Of a stretch of 64,000 nucleotides of DNA, positions 53,701-64,000 are shown piece after piece. The translations under genes were made by a program, and so were the position numbers. The notes beneath the pieces were generated by a model. That model saw only the letters and a list, made by a program, of their open reading frames with translations. It had not been told where the DNA came from and searched no databases. Within the stretch, counting starts at the first letter, position 1. The number at the start of each line of letters is the position of its first letter. This stretch comes from Ichthyophis bannanicus (taxonomy: Eukaryota > Chordata > Amphibia > Gymnophiona > Ichthyophiidae): assembly GCA_033557465.1 (NCBI GenBank), contig CM066037.1, forward strand, positions 203,793,156-203,857,155, written 5' to 3'.

Positions 53701-55075
53701 ATGGTCTCCAGTGACTTAAAAAAAAATGTGATTGGTGCAGTAAGATGTCTCTCACTGACCCACATGACTACTGCCTCCATTGCCTCAGGCTGGACTATGA
53801 CAACTCATGCTGCAACCTTTGTAAGTCCATGTCTGCAAAGGCCATCAAGAGCCGTCAGTTGCAGCAGGAGAAGTTGTTCCATAGATCCAACTCTACACCA
53901 GAGTCCCTGGCGACACCATGCTCCAGGGCCCCCTTCGGTACCTCGGTGCCCTGCGATGCCCTGGCTGTCTCGGAGTCCTGTGACCATGGTTTCTCCAAGA
54001 GGAACTCCCCGGAGGTGGAACGCAAGAAGAGCTCAAACCTCGAAGGTTGCCTTGGAGGTTAGGTTTGGAAAACTAGGTAAATCCCATACCAGGCCCCGGA
54101 GTCCCCAGTGTGAGTCTGAGGGGTCAGAGCGGGAGTGGCCTCACAAGCTGCCCCAGAAGGAGTCATCAGCGTCTGGTGACCGACCTTGAAGCTCCCAGAC
54201 CATTCTGGTTGAGGACTTCCCCTCAACGGAACAGATGCTGGGTCCGAAGCCATCGGTGCCCACGTTGAAGGCTGTGGAGCCATCTGGCATGGTGGCCTTG
54301 GAGCGCAGTATCGCTGCCCTTCTGGCCCAGCAGCTGGCATTGATGTCTGGTTCCTTCGGTTCATCCGCCCCGACAACTGGACCTGCGACCTCAAGGCTTC
54401 CACTGGTGTTGCGCTGATCCTCAAGCACCACTGGCCTCGTAAGAGCCATCTGCATCAGATGAGGTCCCAGTCCCGTTCTGAGGCCTGTGTAGGCCCACAC
54501 TCTGAGGTATGGGAGACCGAGGAGGAGTCTGTGGTGTCCAAGCCAGGGACTCGGTACCTTCCATTTGACCCCTCTCCTCCGGTTGAGCATCTGAAGTCAC
54601 CTTTGGAGGACATGTTCTTCCAGGATTTTGTAAGGGATATGGCCAAGGCCATAACTTTCTCCCTAGTCTGAGGATGAGCCGAGGATGGAGAAGTTGGAGA
54701 TCCTCCAATACTCAGCTCCCAAGGAGGCTGTCACAGTGCCCGTGCACCACATTCTGCAGAGATTGCTGCTTTGGATGTGGGAGATTCCTCTCATAGTGCC
54801 AGCCATCAGTTAACCCTGGACTCTATGCACTAGGTCCAGAAGGCCTCTGGCTTTGAGAAACCACAGCTGCCCCACAACTCCATTGTGGTGGAATTGGCCA
54901 TGAAGCAGTTTAAGAGTACTAAGACCTATTGTTCGGTGCCTCCGGGCAAGGAAGCCAGGACCCTCTATTCCTTTGGTAGGAGATGTTTCCAAGGCTCCAG
55001 GCTGGTAGCCAGAATCCTTCCCTATCAGCTTTACATGAACATGTTTTTTAAGGACATCGGTCCCTTGCATTGAGA
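53701..55075 (+). pseudogene. DIRS-11 gag, family B, decayed
   Basis: An A-run at about 53720 shifts the frame. In the corrected reading the cysteine motif appears (KKCDWCSK, YCLHCLRLDYD, CCNLCK). Later blocks: FQDFVRDMAKAI, KLEILQYSAPKEAVTVP, HNSIVVELAMKQFKSTK and FGRRCFQGSRLVARI. Many stops. Confidence 0.75.
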
Positions 55076-55239
55076 ATATTACTTCCCTCATGGAGTTGGC
55101 TACAGCCTTTATTGATGGATACTATATATATTCTTGTCTGTAGGGCGGCTAAAGACATTGTTCTGTCGACTGTTTGGCTCCCTCATTCTAGTGGAGTGCC
55201 TTGATTCATTCTGTGCCCTGATGGGGCCATGATAAGGAC

Positions 55240-55776
55240 TGCTCCAAAGTACATGGTCCGAGCCACCTATGATGCCTTAAGTCCGCCGGCCGGGTCATGC
55301 CTGTGGGTGGTTTCAGACTTCCACTTTAACCACTCAGTCATCCTACAAACATTTTCCCCAAGATGCCATACTCTCAAAGAGGACCATGTGCTGCAAATGT
55401 TAAACAGTAAGAGAGCCTTAATCTTTTATATGGAATGGAATAAAAAGCCCATAGAAAGTCAATCCAGCTTTTTGTTTTGATCCCAGTAGTGAAGAGGCTG
55501 ACATGAGCAAAGGTACCCTTTCAATTTGGCTAGCAGACTGCATCTTTTTCTCTTATGCTGAGGACAGTCTGACATTGAGGATTATGTCACGGCTCATAAT
55601 GTCTGAGCAGTGGCTGCATCAGTGGCCTACTTGAGGTCCGCCTTCATGGGAGGAGATTTTCAAGCTGCAACCTTGACCTCTCTCCATACATTCATATCTC
55701 ACTACTGTTTGGAGAGGGATTCCTGATATGATAGCAGTTTTGGTCAATCTGTCCTTCACAATTTATTTGAGGGTTA
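55240..55776 (+). pseudogene. DIRS-11 tyrosine recombinase, C-terminal remnant
   Basis: FHFNHSVILQTFSPRCH, LNSKRALIFYMEW, the HNV-AVAAS box (its Arg codon is a stop) and SHYCLERDS with the Tyr. Several stops. The N-terminal half and first catalytic box are absent. Confidence 0.72.
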
Positions 55777-55925
55777 GAATCCAGCTCCATTCTCTCCTCA
55801 GTTTCCTTTGGTTTTAGGCTGCCCACACCCACACAAAACTATAAATAGCATTATTCTTCAGTTGCTAGTTCATGCCAGCCAGTTGCCGGCAGCCTTCTAT
55901 TCTCTTCTTTGTGTTGCAGCCCTTA

Positions 55926-56246
55926 GCTAGGGATTCCCATACATGAGAATTTATCCTGCTTGTTCACAGAGAAAATGAAATTACTTACCTGTAGAAGGTG
56001 TTATCCATGGACAGAAGGATAAGTCCTCACAACCCATTCACCTCTCCTTCTGGTTCTGCTAAACTATTTCATGGGAATGAGGTACTCGAGTGTGGCAGTG
56101 GCAACAGGTGTGCATGTGCAGTGGGTTTTCTAGAAGCTTCTAGAAGGAACTGACAAAGTTCTCATGTGGGCTCCTTCAGAGATGCCACCCATATGTGAGA
56201 ACATATCCTGTTATTCACAGGGAACACCTGCTACTGGTGAGTAACT
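55926..56246. repeat. ICR and right ITR of a third DIRS family
   Basis: The ICR is at 55926-56040 (ATCCTGCTTGTTCACAGAG; TACCTGTAGAAGGTGTTATC; ATGGACAGAAGGATAAG). The right ITR ends GAACACCTGCTACTGGTGAG then TAAC. The layout matches the other families but the sequence has drifted. Confidence 0.68.
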
Positions 56247-56536
56247 TTGTTTTACTTTTTGAACATAGCACACTGCATATTTCATTGTATGAGCCCTGGA
56301 CTCTTCTGTATGTAGAGTAAGTTTCTTTAGGAGGGTATATTTCTGTAGGAGGCCTTGTAGGAAAACTGTCATGTTATGCAGTGTAGCACACATTTATCTT
56401 AATTTAAAAAAGCCCCAAGTGTTTGAAAAAAATAAATGTTGAGTTAACTGAGAGATTTCTGGGGCTTCCTTTTCTCTCTTTATGAGGAAATAGAGGGATA
56501 TGAAAAATAGATTTTTGAAGCAGAAGATTCTAGTGT
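56247..56536. other. Anonymous spacer between DIRS-11 and DIRS-12
   Basis: AT-rich, no recognisable gene or repeat. Confidence 0.4.
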
Positions 56537-56705
56537 ATCTCCAGGAACAAGCAGGAATGTAGTCTTCACATATGGGTAATGTTGGTACTGCCAGAGCCGT
56601 GCTAGAATGCTCCCCAACGTCCAATAGGAAAGCTTTTGGGAACATCCTACTGCGCCTGCGTAGCTGTCTTTCCAGCTCTCCCTCCTCAGTTCTTTGTTTT
56701 CTGCG
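56537..56705. repeat. Left ITR of DIRS-12
   Basis: ATCTCCAGGAACAAGCAGG, ATGTAGTCTTCACATATGGG, CAATAGGAAAGCTTTTGGGA; complementary to 61701-61851. Confidence 0.85.
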
Positions 56706-56924
56706 GAGCCGAGAAGAAGCAATTCCTGTTATCGCAGAAAATTTGTTTTTTTCTTATTTTTTGTGGTCACGTCTGCCTTCCTGTCGACGCTGGTACCGAC
56801 TCCATTGGTGCTTTCTTTCTTTTCTTTACAAAAAAAAAAAAATCTTCAGTGAGGGAACAAAACTTTCTTCCTTCAGGCGCATTGATGCCATCTTAGTCCT
56901 AGGCCTCTCCCTTTTGTTGCAGAC

Positions 56925-58735
56925 AAAATTAAAAAAACATTCAGTGGTTTTAAGAAGTGTTCCAAATGTGGCAGTACACTTTCAGCCACGGACACCCATG
57001 ACTGGTGTCTAAAGTGTTTAGGACCGGATCATCAACCGTCAGAATGTCCTCTCTGTAGGAAGATGACAAAGAGAGGCCTACAGAATCGAGCAGTAAATCT
57101 GGGCACCCTCTTTGTCTCTGATGCAGTGTCCTTAGCATCAACGTCATCGAGAGCTTCATCTTCCCTCAAGTATCGAAACCTAGGTCTTCATCGAAGACTG
57201 TCCGGCCCTCCAAAGGTAGATCTCCTCTGAAGCCTTGCGATGCCTTGGGCGTTGCCCTGGAGGGGGGACACACTGGCCAAACAACCCCGGTGGGGAGGAC
57301 CTTGCATCCAAAGCTTTAGTGGGGTCCCAGGATGCTCCCGAAGCCTCCACCTCCAGAGAGCCCCTGGTGCCATGCTAAAGGATCATGGCCCGCAATTCCA
57401 ATACTGATACCCAAGCATTGGCAGCCTCCATGGATCAACGTATCCTGGCCATCGAGCAGATCTTAGCAGCCTTACTGGAGACCTCCGTACTGGTAAAGCC
57501 TTTACAGTCTATTCCTCAGACATCGGTACTGGCTATGGTATCGAAAGAGCCTGCATCAACCTTTTTGGCCGCTTACCACGCTACCACCCATGCCAGCCCT
57601 CGAGTCTGTTTCTGGTACCGAGGTGCCAGCACCGCAAGCTTCAGCTACCGGCTTTGAACGGTATCGAGTACATGCAGAGCGTGAACACCCTGCCCGTCAA
57701 TACTTTGATGCCCAGGAAATGAGAACTCTCTCGGAAGAACCATCTTCATCTCCACAACGTCGCATGTCCCCTCCGGAGGATATGTCTTTCCAAGACTTTA
57801 TTCGCGATGTTGCTTGGGATCTGTCCATAGCGGTGACTTCGGAGAAAGAACCTAGGTCTGAGGAACTTGAAATGCTTCAATACCCTGCAGCCCGAAAAGA
57901 AGCTGGTATTCTCCCTATTTATTGCATACTTCACGACCTCATGCTTCATATGTCGGGGGGTCACCCCTAACCATTTCTCACATACTCGATGATTCAATAC
58001 AGTGTACCGGGTACCGGAGTGTCCTGGCTTTCAAAAGACGCAATTACCACACCACACCATTCCATGGTGGTGGAATTGGCAATGCGTCAACTAAACAGTG
58101 CTAAAACACATTCCTCGAACCCTCCAGATAGGTAATCGAGAACCCGTGACGCTTTTGGTCGATGTTTTCAGGCGTCCATGTTATCAGCCAGAATCAGTTC
58201 TTAGGGACATGACTAGAAATTTGGAGTTGATGGCTCCTCTTCTCCCTGGTGATGAGAGTTGGTTATCTTACCCTTGTAAGGCATGCCCAAAATGTTTCAA
58301 ATTTTATTAACAGGGCAACTTTTGACTGTTTTGAATGCATCAGCTGAACTTCAGCTATATGCATCGGTACACGCAGGATTGCTTGGCTCCAAGCATCTGA
58401 TCTTGAACAATGGGTTCAAGATAAGCTGGGTAATATCCCTTGCACTGGTGAAAACCTTTTTGGCAAGGATTGGCAGGACAAGGATTCTCAGCTAGAATCT
58501 GATAACACCACTCTTAATAGACTATCTAGATCTACTGCCAACCCAGCTAGAAAAAAGACAGCGAAGAAGCCTTTTTTTTCATAAGAAAAAGAAATACTAC
58601 CCTTCTTACAACCCTGCAGTGCAGTGTCCAATCCATGCTCCCTAGAAGGGGCAGCAGCCACCAAAAGAACATAGGAAGGCTCAGACTCCTAAGTCACAGC
58701 CACCTCAGCAGACCCAACCTCCTCAGGGTCTTTGA
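56925..58735 (+). pseudogene. DIRS-12 gag (start lost, many breaks)
   Basis: The start codon region is changed (no ATG before FSGFKKCSKCG). The cysteine motif reads KKCSKCGS, WCLKCLGPDH, CPLC. Core: MSFQDFIRDVAWDLSIAV and EKEPRSEELEMLQYP. Frameshifts near 57650, 57960 and 58200 follow. The Lys-rich tail ends at TGA 58733-58735. It is close to DIRS-7 gag. Confidence 0.82.
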
Positions 58736-60370
58736 CTCTTTTCTGGAGAACATAGCTGTTCTGCCTCTGGAGATTCCAGATCCCATCCACATTTCTGGCA
58801 GACTTTGTCACTTTGCCCACAGGTGGCATCTTGTAACATCAGAGCAGTGGACTCTCTCCATAATATGGGAGGAGTACAAACTTCATCTACGAAGTCTACC
58901 CCCCAGACTCCTTCAAGAGAGTTCTGTTCTCAACCCCCTCTCACCGATCTGCTGTTGCAAGAGGTCAACTCCCTTCTCTCGCAGGGCACAATAGAAGAGG
59001 TACCACTCTCCCAGCAGGGAGAAACAGCGGGATACAGGCCTATTCTGGACCTCAGAGAACTGAACAAGTATCTACTACGGGAGAAATTCAAAATGATCTC
59101 CCTAGATACTCTTCTCCCCTTTCTTCAGAGTCAGGATTGGCTCTGTTCTCTAGATCTAAAGGAGGCATATGCTCACATACTTATTCACGCACAACACAGA
59201 AGGTTCTTGTGCTTCCTCTTCCAAGGGAGGCATTATCAATACAGAGTCCTGCCTTTTGGCCTCGTCTCTGCCCCAAGAGTCTTTACAAAGTGAATGGCAG
59301 TAATAGCACATTCCTAAGGACTCTAGGGATATTTGTCTTCCCTTACTTAGACGACTGGCTCATTCGAGCAAGCACCTCTCTAGAGGCTGATCTTTCCCTC
59401 TCTTGCACCATGCAAGTGCTGCAACACTTGGGATTTGTAATAAATCTTCCAAAGTCCCAACTCGTTCCCTCTAAAACTCTAGAGTTCATAGGGTCTCTCC
59501 TAGACACTCAACAATCAAAGACTTTTCTGTCTCAAGCCTGCTGTGCTTGACTCAATCAGCTTGCATCTCAAACATGCCTCAAGAACATTCTTACTGCTTG
59601 AGAAATGCTGCAACCTCTGGGTCATATGGCATCAACAGTACATGTTGTTCCATATGCGTGCAGCTCAATGGACCCTGGCTTCCCAGTGGTCTCAGGCATC
59701 GGGTCACCTGGGAGACAGAATAATGGTCTCTACACTCTAATCTTGTCTCTCCAGTGGTGGCAATCCCCAGGAAACCTTCTCATAGGGTCACCTTTTCAGA
59801 TGCCTCCACATCAATGTACCCTGATGATGGACACATTCAAATTGAGCTGGGGAGCTCATCTGGACAATCTCTCCACTCAGGGTCTTTGGTCTCATCAGGA
59901 GTCACAACTCCACATAAATCTCCTTGAACTCGGAGCCATCCACAATGCTCTCAAGGTGTTCCAGGACCATATTCGCTTCCGTACTGTTCTAATCCAGATG
60001 GACAATCAAGTAGCCATGTTCTACTTGAACAAGCAGGGCGGAAAAGGCTCTTGGACCCTTTGTAGTGAAGCCCTGCGCCTGTGGTCTTTTGCAATACAGC
60101 ATCACATTCACCTACTTGCGGTGTATCTTCCAGGCAAGCAGAATGTCTTGGTGGACAAACTGAGTCGAGTCCTGCTACCCCACAAGTAGTCTCTCCATGC
60201 GGACAAGGTTGCTCACATTTTTCAGATCTGGGGAACTCCAGATATAGACCTATTTGCAAGTTCTCAGAATGCCAATTTGGGGTCTGCTCCAGATCTCTCG
60301 CAGGAGGATGGGACACTACTGCATCCCAGTACGCAGTCCCTACATCTTAAAAGCAGCATGGCTGCTTAAG
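58736..60370 (+). pseudogene. DIRS-12 RT, RNase H and truncated MT
   Basis: RT: GYRPILDLRELNKYLLREKFKM, SLDLKEAYAHILIH, RVLPFGLVSAPRVFTK, a stop and 1-nt loss at 59292-59310, then FPYLDDWLIRAS (catalytic pair kept). RNase H: LMMDTFK for the usual LTTDAS (so the first catalytic region is altered), LLELGA for LLELRA, MDNQVAMFYLN. MT is cut after DLFASSQNA by a deletion that removes the FPPIPLIP segment. A stop follows LLPHK. Confidence 0.82.
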
Positions 60371-61400
60371 GCATAGCCTTCCAGGAGATCAACCTCTCTC
60401 AACAGGTTAAAGATATCCTTTTAGCTTCTAGGAAGCCTTCCACCAGATGCTCCAATGCCTTAAAATGGCGTAGATTCTCTCTCTGGTGTTCTGAAAGGGA
60501 TCTTAACCCCTTCTCAGCTCTGGTTGATGCATTATTTGAATATCTTCCACCTTTCTTTTTCTGGACTCAAAACCAATTTGGTAAGAGTACACCTAAGTGC
60601 AATTGCGGCCTCTCACATACTCCTAGATGGTCAGTCCATCTCTTCCCAGCTGCTTGTAGCACGCTTCATGAGGGGTCTTCTGTTAACTAAACCTCCCATT
60701 AAGCCACCCCCCAGTGGCATGGGATCTTAATATTGTTTTAGGACAGCTTCTCAAGCCGCCCTTTGAATCCCTAGCCACCACTTCTCTGAAGTTTCTCACC
60801 TGGAAGGTCACTTTCCTTATTGCCCTCACTTCAACAAAATGCATTAGTGAGCTCCAGGTTTTGGTGGCTGACCCTCCTTATACACGATTCCACCATGATA
60901 AGGTAGTCCTTATGACTCGTCCCCACTTTATGCCAAAGGTGGTCTCACCCTTTCATTTAAACCAGTCTGTCTTTTTCCCTAGACGTCATTCCTTTAGGGC
61001 AGAGGCAACCCTTCACACTCTGGATTGCAAACATGCTTTGGCTTTTTACCTTCAGAGAACTCGAGAGTACAGAAAAGCTTCCCAACTTTTTATCGCCTTT
61101 GACTCGAGTCACCTGGGATTGCCAGTATCCAAGCAAACTCTCTCCAGATGGATAGTGGATTGCATCTCCTTTGCTTACCAAAGGTTCAGGGCTCTCTCTC
61201 GAGGGTCATGTCACTGCACATAATTTTCAGGCCATGGCTGCCTCTATGGCAAATCTACACTCTGTAGCGACTGATGAGATATGCAAAGCAGCAACCTGGT
61301 CTTCTGTCCACACTTTTGCTGCTCACTATTGCCTAGACAAGGACTCCTGTGGGATGCCTTGTTTGGCCAAGCTGTTCTCCAGCATCTCTTTCAGACTTAG
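60360..61400 (+). pseudogene. DIRS-12 tyrosine recombinase (decayed)
   Basis: INLSQQVKDILLASRKPSTR, then frameshifts near 60540 and 60710. The first catalytic box is STKCISELQVL: Cys (TGC) at the Arg position. The HxxR box reads HNFQAMAAS, so Arg is also lost. AHYCLDKDS keeps the Tyr. Stop TAG 61398-61400. Confidence 0.82.
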
Positions 61401-61529
61401 ATTAACTCCTATCCTCCATCCTGGGTTCCGATACCAGACATCCTTGGTGGATATATGACTGACTTACTTATGCCTGTGTTCCACAGCTTACTCTGAGGTC
61501 ATCTCTCTGGCATCTCTGAGCTAGGGTGT

Positions 61530-61637
61530 CCCATATGTGAAGACTACATTCCTGCTTGTTCCTGGAGATAGCATAGTTACTACTTACCTGTAACAAGGTG
61601 ATCTCTGGGAACAACAGGAATTTAGTCTTCACAACCC
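61530..61637. repeat. ICR of DIRS-12
   Basis: CATTCCTGCTTGTTCCTGGA, CTTACCTGTAACAAGGTGAT, CTCTGGGAACAACAGGAATT. The dyad is widened by one base. Confidence 0.82.
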
Positions 61638-61700
61638 ACCCTCCTCCCCTAGGAGTTGTACTTTTCCTCCTCTTCTCCTTCTCTCCTTTTATCTCAGCTA

Positions 61701-61851
61701 CAAACTCAATTCAGGAGGGAGAGTTGGAAAGGCGTTTAGGCAGCTACGTAGGCGCTGTGGGATGCTCCCAAAAGCTTTCCTATTGGACGCTGTGGGAGCT
61801 TTCCTGCGCAGGCTCCGTCAGTACTGACGTTACCCATATGTGAAGACTAAA
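61701..61851. repeat. Right ITR of DIRS-12, cut by DIRS-13
   Basis: Complement of 56537-56705 up to CCCATATGTGAAGACTAA; the next base starts the left ITR of DIRS-13. Confidence 0.84.
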
Positions 61852-62644
61852 ATCTCCAGGAACAAGCAGGAATGTAGTCATCACATATGGGTATCGTCGG
61901 TACCGACGGAGCCTGCGCGGGAATGCTCCCCAGCGTCCAATTAGAAAGCTTTTGGGAGCATCCCACAGCGCCTGCGTGCTGCCTTCCCGTCTTTCCCAAC
62001 TGCTTCTCTCCAGTTCTTCGTTTTCCGCGGAGCCAGCAGGTTGTTGTTCCTATCACCGCAGAAAATTCTTCCTTGTTACTTTCTTTTTTTGTGGTCGCGT
62101 CTGCCTTCTTCGACGCTTTACCGGTACCGCCGGTTCTTCTATCTTTATTTCTGTTCTTAAAAAAAAGCAAAAAAACTTCGTTCTTTTTTCCTCTTTTTCC
62201 CAGGTGCACGTGCCATTTTGGGCCTTAGGCCAAAAAAGATTTCCTATAATGGAGAAACTTGCTTCAGGTTTCAAAAAGTGCACCAAGTGTGGCAGTACCA
62301 TCTCCGTCATCGACACCCATGAATGGTGTCTAAAATGTTTAGGTCCTGACCACTTTATCATGGATTGTATGTCATGTGCCATGATGTCCAAAAGAGGTCG
62401 GCAGAACCGAGCTGCTAAGCTCAGTACCCTGTTTCCCTCTGATGCAGCTTCGGTGGCATCGACGTCTTCCAGGGCTTCCTCTTCCTCCCGTGGATCTCAG
62501 GTAAGTAAACATAAGTCCCAGCCGGTCCTCAAAGGGTAGATCTCCTTCTAAGCATCGAGATGCCTCTGGCGTTGCCCTTGAGGATTCTGCATCGGCAAAA
62601 TTGCCCCGGCGGGAGGCTTCAGCTTCCAAAGCATTATCCGGGGC
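61852..62644 (+). mobile_element. DIRS-13: left end (ITR and gag start), inserted in DIRS-12 ITR
   Basis: Left ITR 61852-62015 (ATCTCCAGGAACAAGCAGG; CGTCGGTACCGACGGAGCCT), a 5' leader and gag start. The gag homology stops at about 62644 (after the SKALSG codons), where unrelated sequence begins; the rest of the element is not in the window. Confidence 0.84.
62249..62644 (+). pseudogene. DIRS-13 gag N-terminus (frameshifted, interrupted)
   Basis: ATG at 62249. Cysteine motif: KKCTKCGS, WCLKCLGPDH, CMSC. A frameshift in the Ser-rich part at about 62510-62525 moves the reading to the frame that continues as KLPRREASASKALS. Interrupted at about 62645. Confidence 0.8.
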
Positions 62645-63542
62645 TTGTGATAAGGAAGCTTATCATAGCTCAGGTAGGAGCTATAGAAAAGATGATGTGA
62701 CTCTGAACAAGCAACCTGTCAGTTCTGGTAGAAGCAAGAAAACAGAGTTTTCACATAAAAGACTACCAGTCCCAGAATGCACCAGGTTTCCAGCAGCCAT
62801 GAGAGGGGCTGAAGTGAGAGAATGTGTGTGCAATCAAGAGAGCTATGAGGTAATCCCTAAGCACTCATCTCAAAGGGCAGGGCTTGATTCAACACAGCTG
62901 CGCTGTGTTAGGGAGCAGCACACATTAGGAAAGAATAAGAATAGAGATTATTCTTCAGATAACAGATTCAGGGAGAGTTGGAAGAACAGCTTCAGCAAAA
63001 GCCACGCAGATAGAGAGAGAAGGAAACTCTCTGGAAGGAAGAGAAGAAAGGCCATTGGAAGGTCTGGGAGATTCCAAGGCAGTACTCATACTGGGAGGTA
63101 TTCCAAAAGCCAGCAGAGTCCATTGGACTGGATTCAGCCAGAGGAATGGAGTGGCAGAGATAGGAATCACCAGTGGCTACCTGGAAGAGAGAAGACTGCA
63201 CGTGGAAGGGACTTTCAGACCAAGGCCAGAAGGTATGTGAGAGGAGATCCAGTGTCCAGGGATCAAGATTGGAAGGCTGGACATCAGAATTGGATTACAT
63301 ATTGGCCAGGCTTTACAGAGAGGAATTATGATGGCAGGAGAGGCTCAGGTATGAACACTGATCCAGACCCTATCTATAATAGAGAATGGCAGCAAGGGAA
63401 TAAGCATTCTCATGATAGTGCCTTAATGAAAGACTCATCTGTGCCAATGTATGATATTGACCCTATGATTGTTGATGAAGGGGGAGATACAGCAGATAAA
63501 ACTATTTATATGGACTGTTCTCTATCTAAATGCTATTGCTAG
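62645..63542 (+). CDS. Unrecognised basic, Arg/Ser/Lys-rich open frame
   Basis: About 298 codons open to TAG 63540-63542, in frame with the end of the DIRS-13 gag piece (that frame is open from 62601). It is unlike any other sequence in the window. Composition is strongly charged: GRKRRKAIGRSGRF near the middle, then aromatic/Gly wording (NWITYWPGFTERNYDGRRGSG) and an acidic end (DIDPMIVDEGGD) before a Cys-rich terminus (MDCSLSKCYC). No domain is recognised. It could be the gag-like frame of another retroelement, whose own start would lie near 62645, or an exonic retrocopy. Confidence 0.4.
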
Positions 63543-64000
63543 TTTTCCGTGAGCAAACACATCAGCCATCACAAAGAAACCTAACTTTGTTCTTTATTTC
63601 CACTGCAAACAGCTCTTAAAGCAGGATTTGGGCTCACACAGTAGCAGCCAGCCAGCTAAAGGCTTTCAGCTGGTCCATTGATAGTAATTAGGGCTGCACC
63701 TGATTGTGTGTGTGAACAAGGGAGAATCACTGCTGAGATCTGCATGGAAAATAAGCAGAAGTTAACCTAACCAGCAAAGTTTATTCTTTTCTTTGTGCCT
63801 TGGTATTTGGTAATTATTTGCTAAGAAAACATTAGCTAATTGCCTGACAAGCTGAAGGTTGTTTTCTGGTTTATTTTGTGATTTTTGTTATCCATTTAAA
63901 CACTGCAAGCAAGTAACCTCATTTATAGTGCTATCAAGCATACATGTGCTGGGTGAATTAAACCCCATCAATAAAAGAAGTATTTTATTGATCTTACCAC
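63543..64000. other. Unclassified sequence after the basic frame
   Basis: No coding seen. AATAAA lies near 63971 and the wording around it (CATCAATAAAAGAAG) could be the 3' part of the same unknown insert. The end is not reached. Confidence 0.35.

Larger units (their letters stand above)
53286..56246 (+). mobile_element. DIRS-11: mosaic copy, family-B left end and third-family right end
   Basis: The left ITR (53286-53460) is family B (TCTCCAGGAGCAAGCAGGAA, AAGGGTGCCATCTTTCC). The right part has an ICR (55926-56040) and right ITR (56085-56246) with different wording (GAGAATTTATCCTGCTTGTT; GAACATATCCTGTTATTCAC; CACCTGCTACTGGTGAGTAA). Gag fragments and a YR remnant lie between; RT, RH and MT are missing. 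Either one element recombined or two copies fused by deletion. Confidence 0.7.
56537..61851 (+). mobile_element. DIRS-12: near full-length, heavily decayed DIRS element
   Basis: Left ITR 56537, gag, RT, RH, truncated MT, YR, ICR 61530-61637, right ITR from 61701. The right ITR is interrupted after GTGAAGACTAA by DIRS-13, so its outer extension lies outside the window. Same subfamily as DIRS-7. Confidence 0.86.

Noticed and set aside
1..64000. Host protein-coding exons, tRNA or rRNA genes
   Set aside because: Nothing beyond transposon coding was recognised; the basic frame at 62645-63542 is the only open question.

Overview
The window looks like intergenic DNA from a large, repeat-swollen vertebrate genome, most likely an amphibian (caecilian or salamander; the order is inferred, not shown). 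I see no host gene, tRNA or rRNA gene. Almost every base belongs to a transposable element. The dominant type is a DIRS-group tyrosine-recombinase retrotransposon with gag, reverse transcriptase (RT), RNase H (RH), a methyltransferase-like (MT) domain and a tyrosine recombinase (YR). These elements are flanked by inverted terminal repeats (ITRs) and carry an internal complementary region (ICR). I number the DIRS copies 1-13 by left coordinate; element boundaries are good to about 5-10 bp.

Layout. 1-2658: right ITR of DIRS-1, inserted in the 3' half of DIRS-2. 2659-10700: old debris, namely a DIRS gag fragment (DIRS-3), a broken Tc1/mariner copy, a Penelope-like remnant with a hammerhead-like motif, a DIRS family-B gag fragment (DIRS-4), a non-autonomous hAT element with a clear 8-bp target duplication, and LINE tails. 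10701-49131: one antisense CR1-type LINE tail of about 450 bp, split into four pieces by three separate DIRS insertions. DIRS-5 (11001-22418) contains DIRS-6, which contains a Penelope-like insert. DIRS-7 (22440-29372) contains an L2-type LINE. DIRS-8 (29466-49092) contains DIRS-9, which contains DIRS-10, plus a LINE tail and a second hAT element. 49132-53285: a sense CR1 tail split by a Penelope-like inverted-repeat insert, then an L1-type 3' end and anonymous DNA. 53286-61851: a mosaic family-B/third-family copy (DIRS-11) and a nearly full but decayed copy (DIRS-12). DIRS-13 is inserted in the right ITR of DIRS-12 and is itself interrupted at about 62645 by unrecognised sequence that runs to the window end.

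How the parts relate. The outermost 20-25 bp of the left and right ITRs differ from each other in a consistent way, and the two halves of each ICR match one version each. That is what is expected if the ICR templates both termini of a circular intermediate. DIRS-5 and DIRS-6 encode only gag, followed by 2-3 kb of mutually related sequence without RT or YR, so they look like non-autonomous passengers of autonomous relatives such as DIRS-8 and DIRS-10. Most copies are dead: stops, frameshifts, deletions or a lost catalytic arginine. The exceptions are an open DIRS-6 gag and open RH-MT and YR frames in DIRS-9. The Penelope-like pieces carry five hammerhead-ribozyme-like motifs, in two inserts arranged as inverted pairs.
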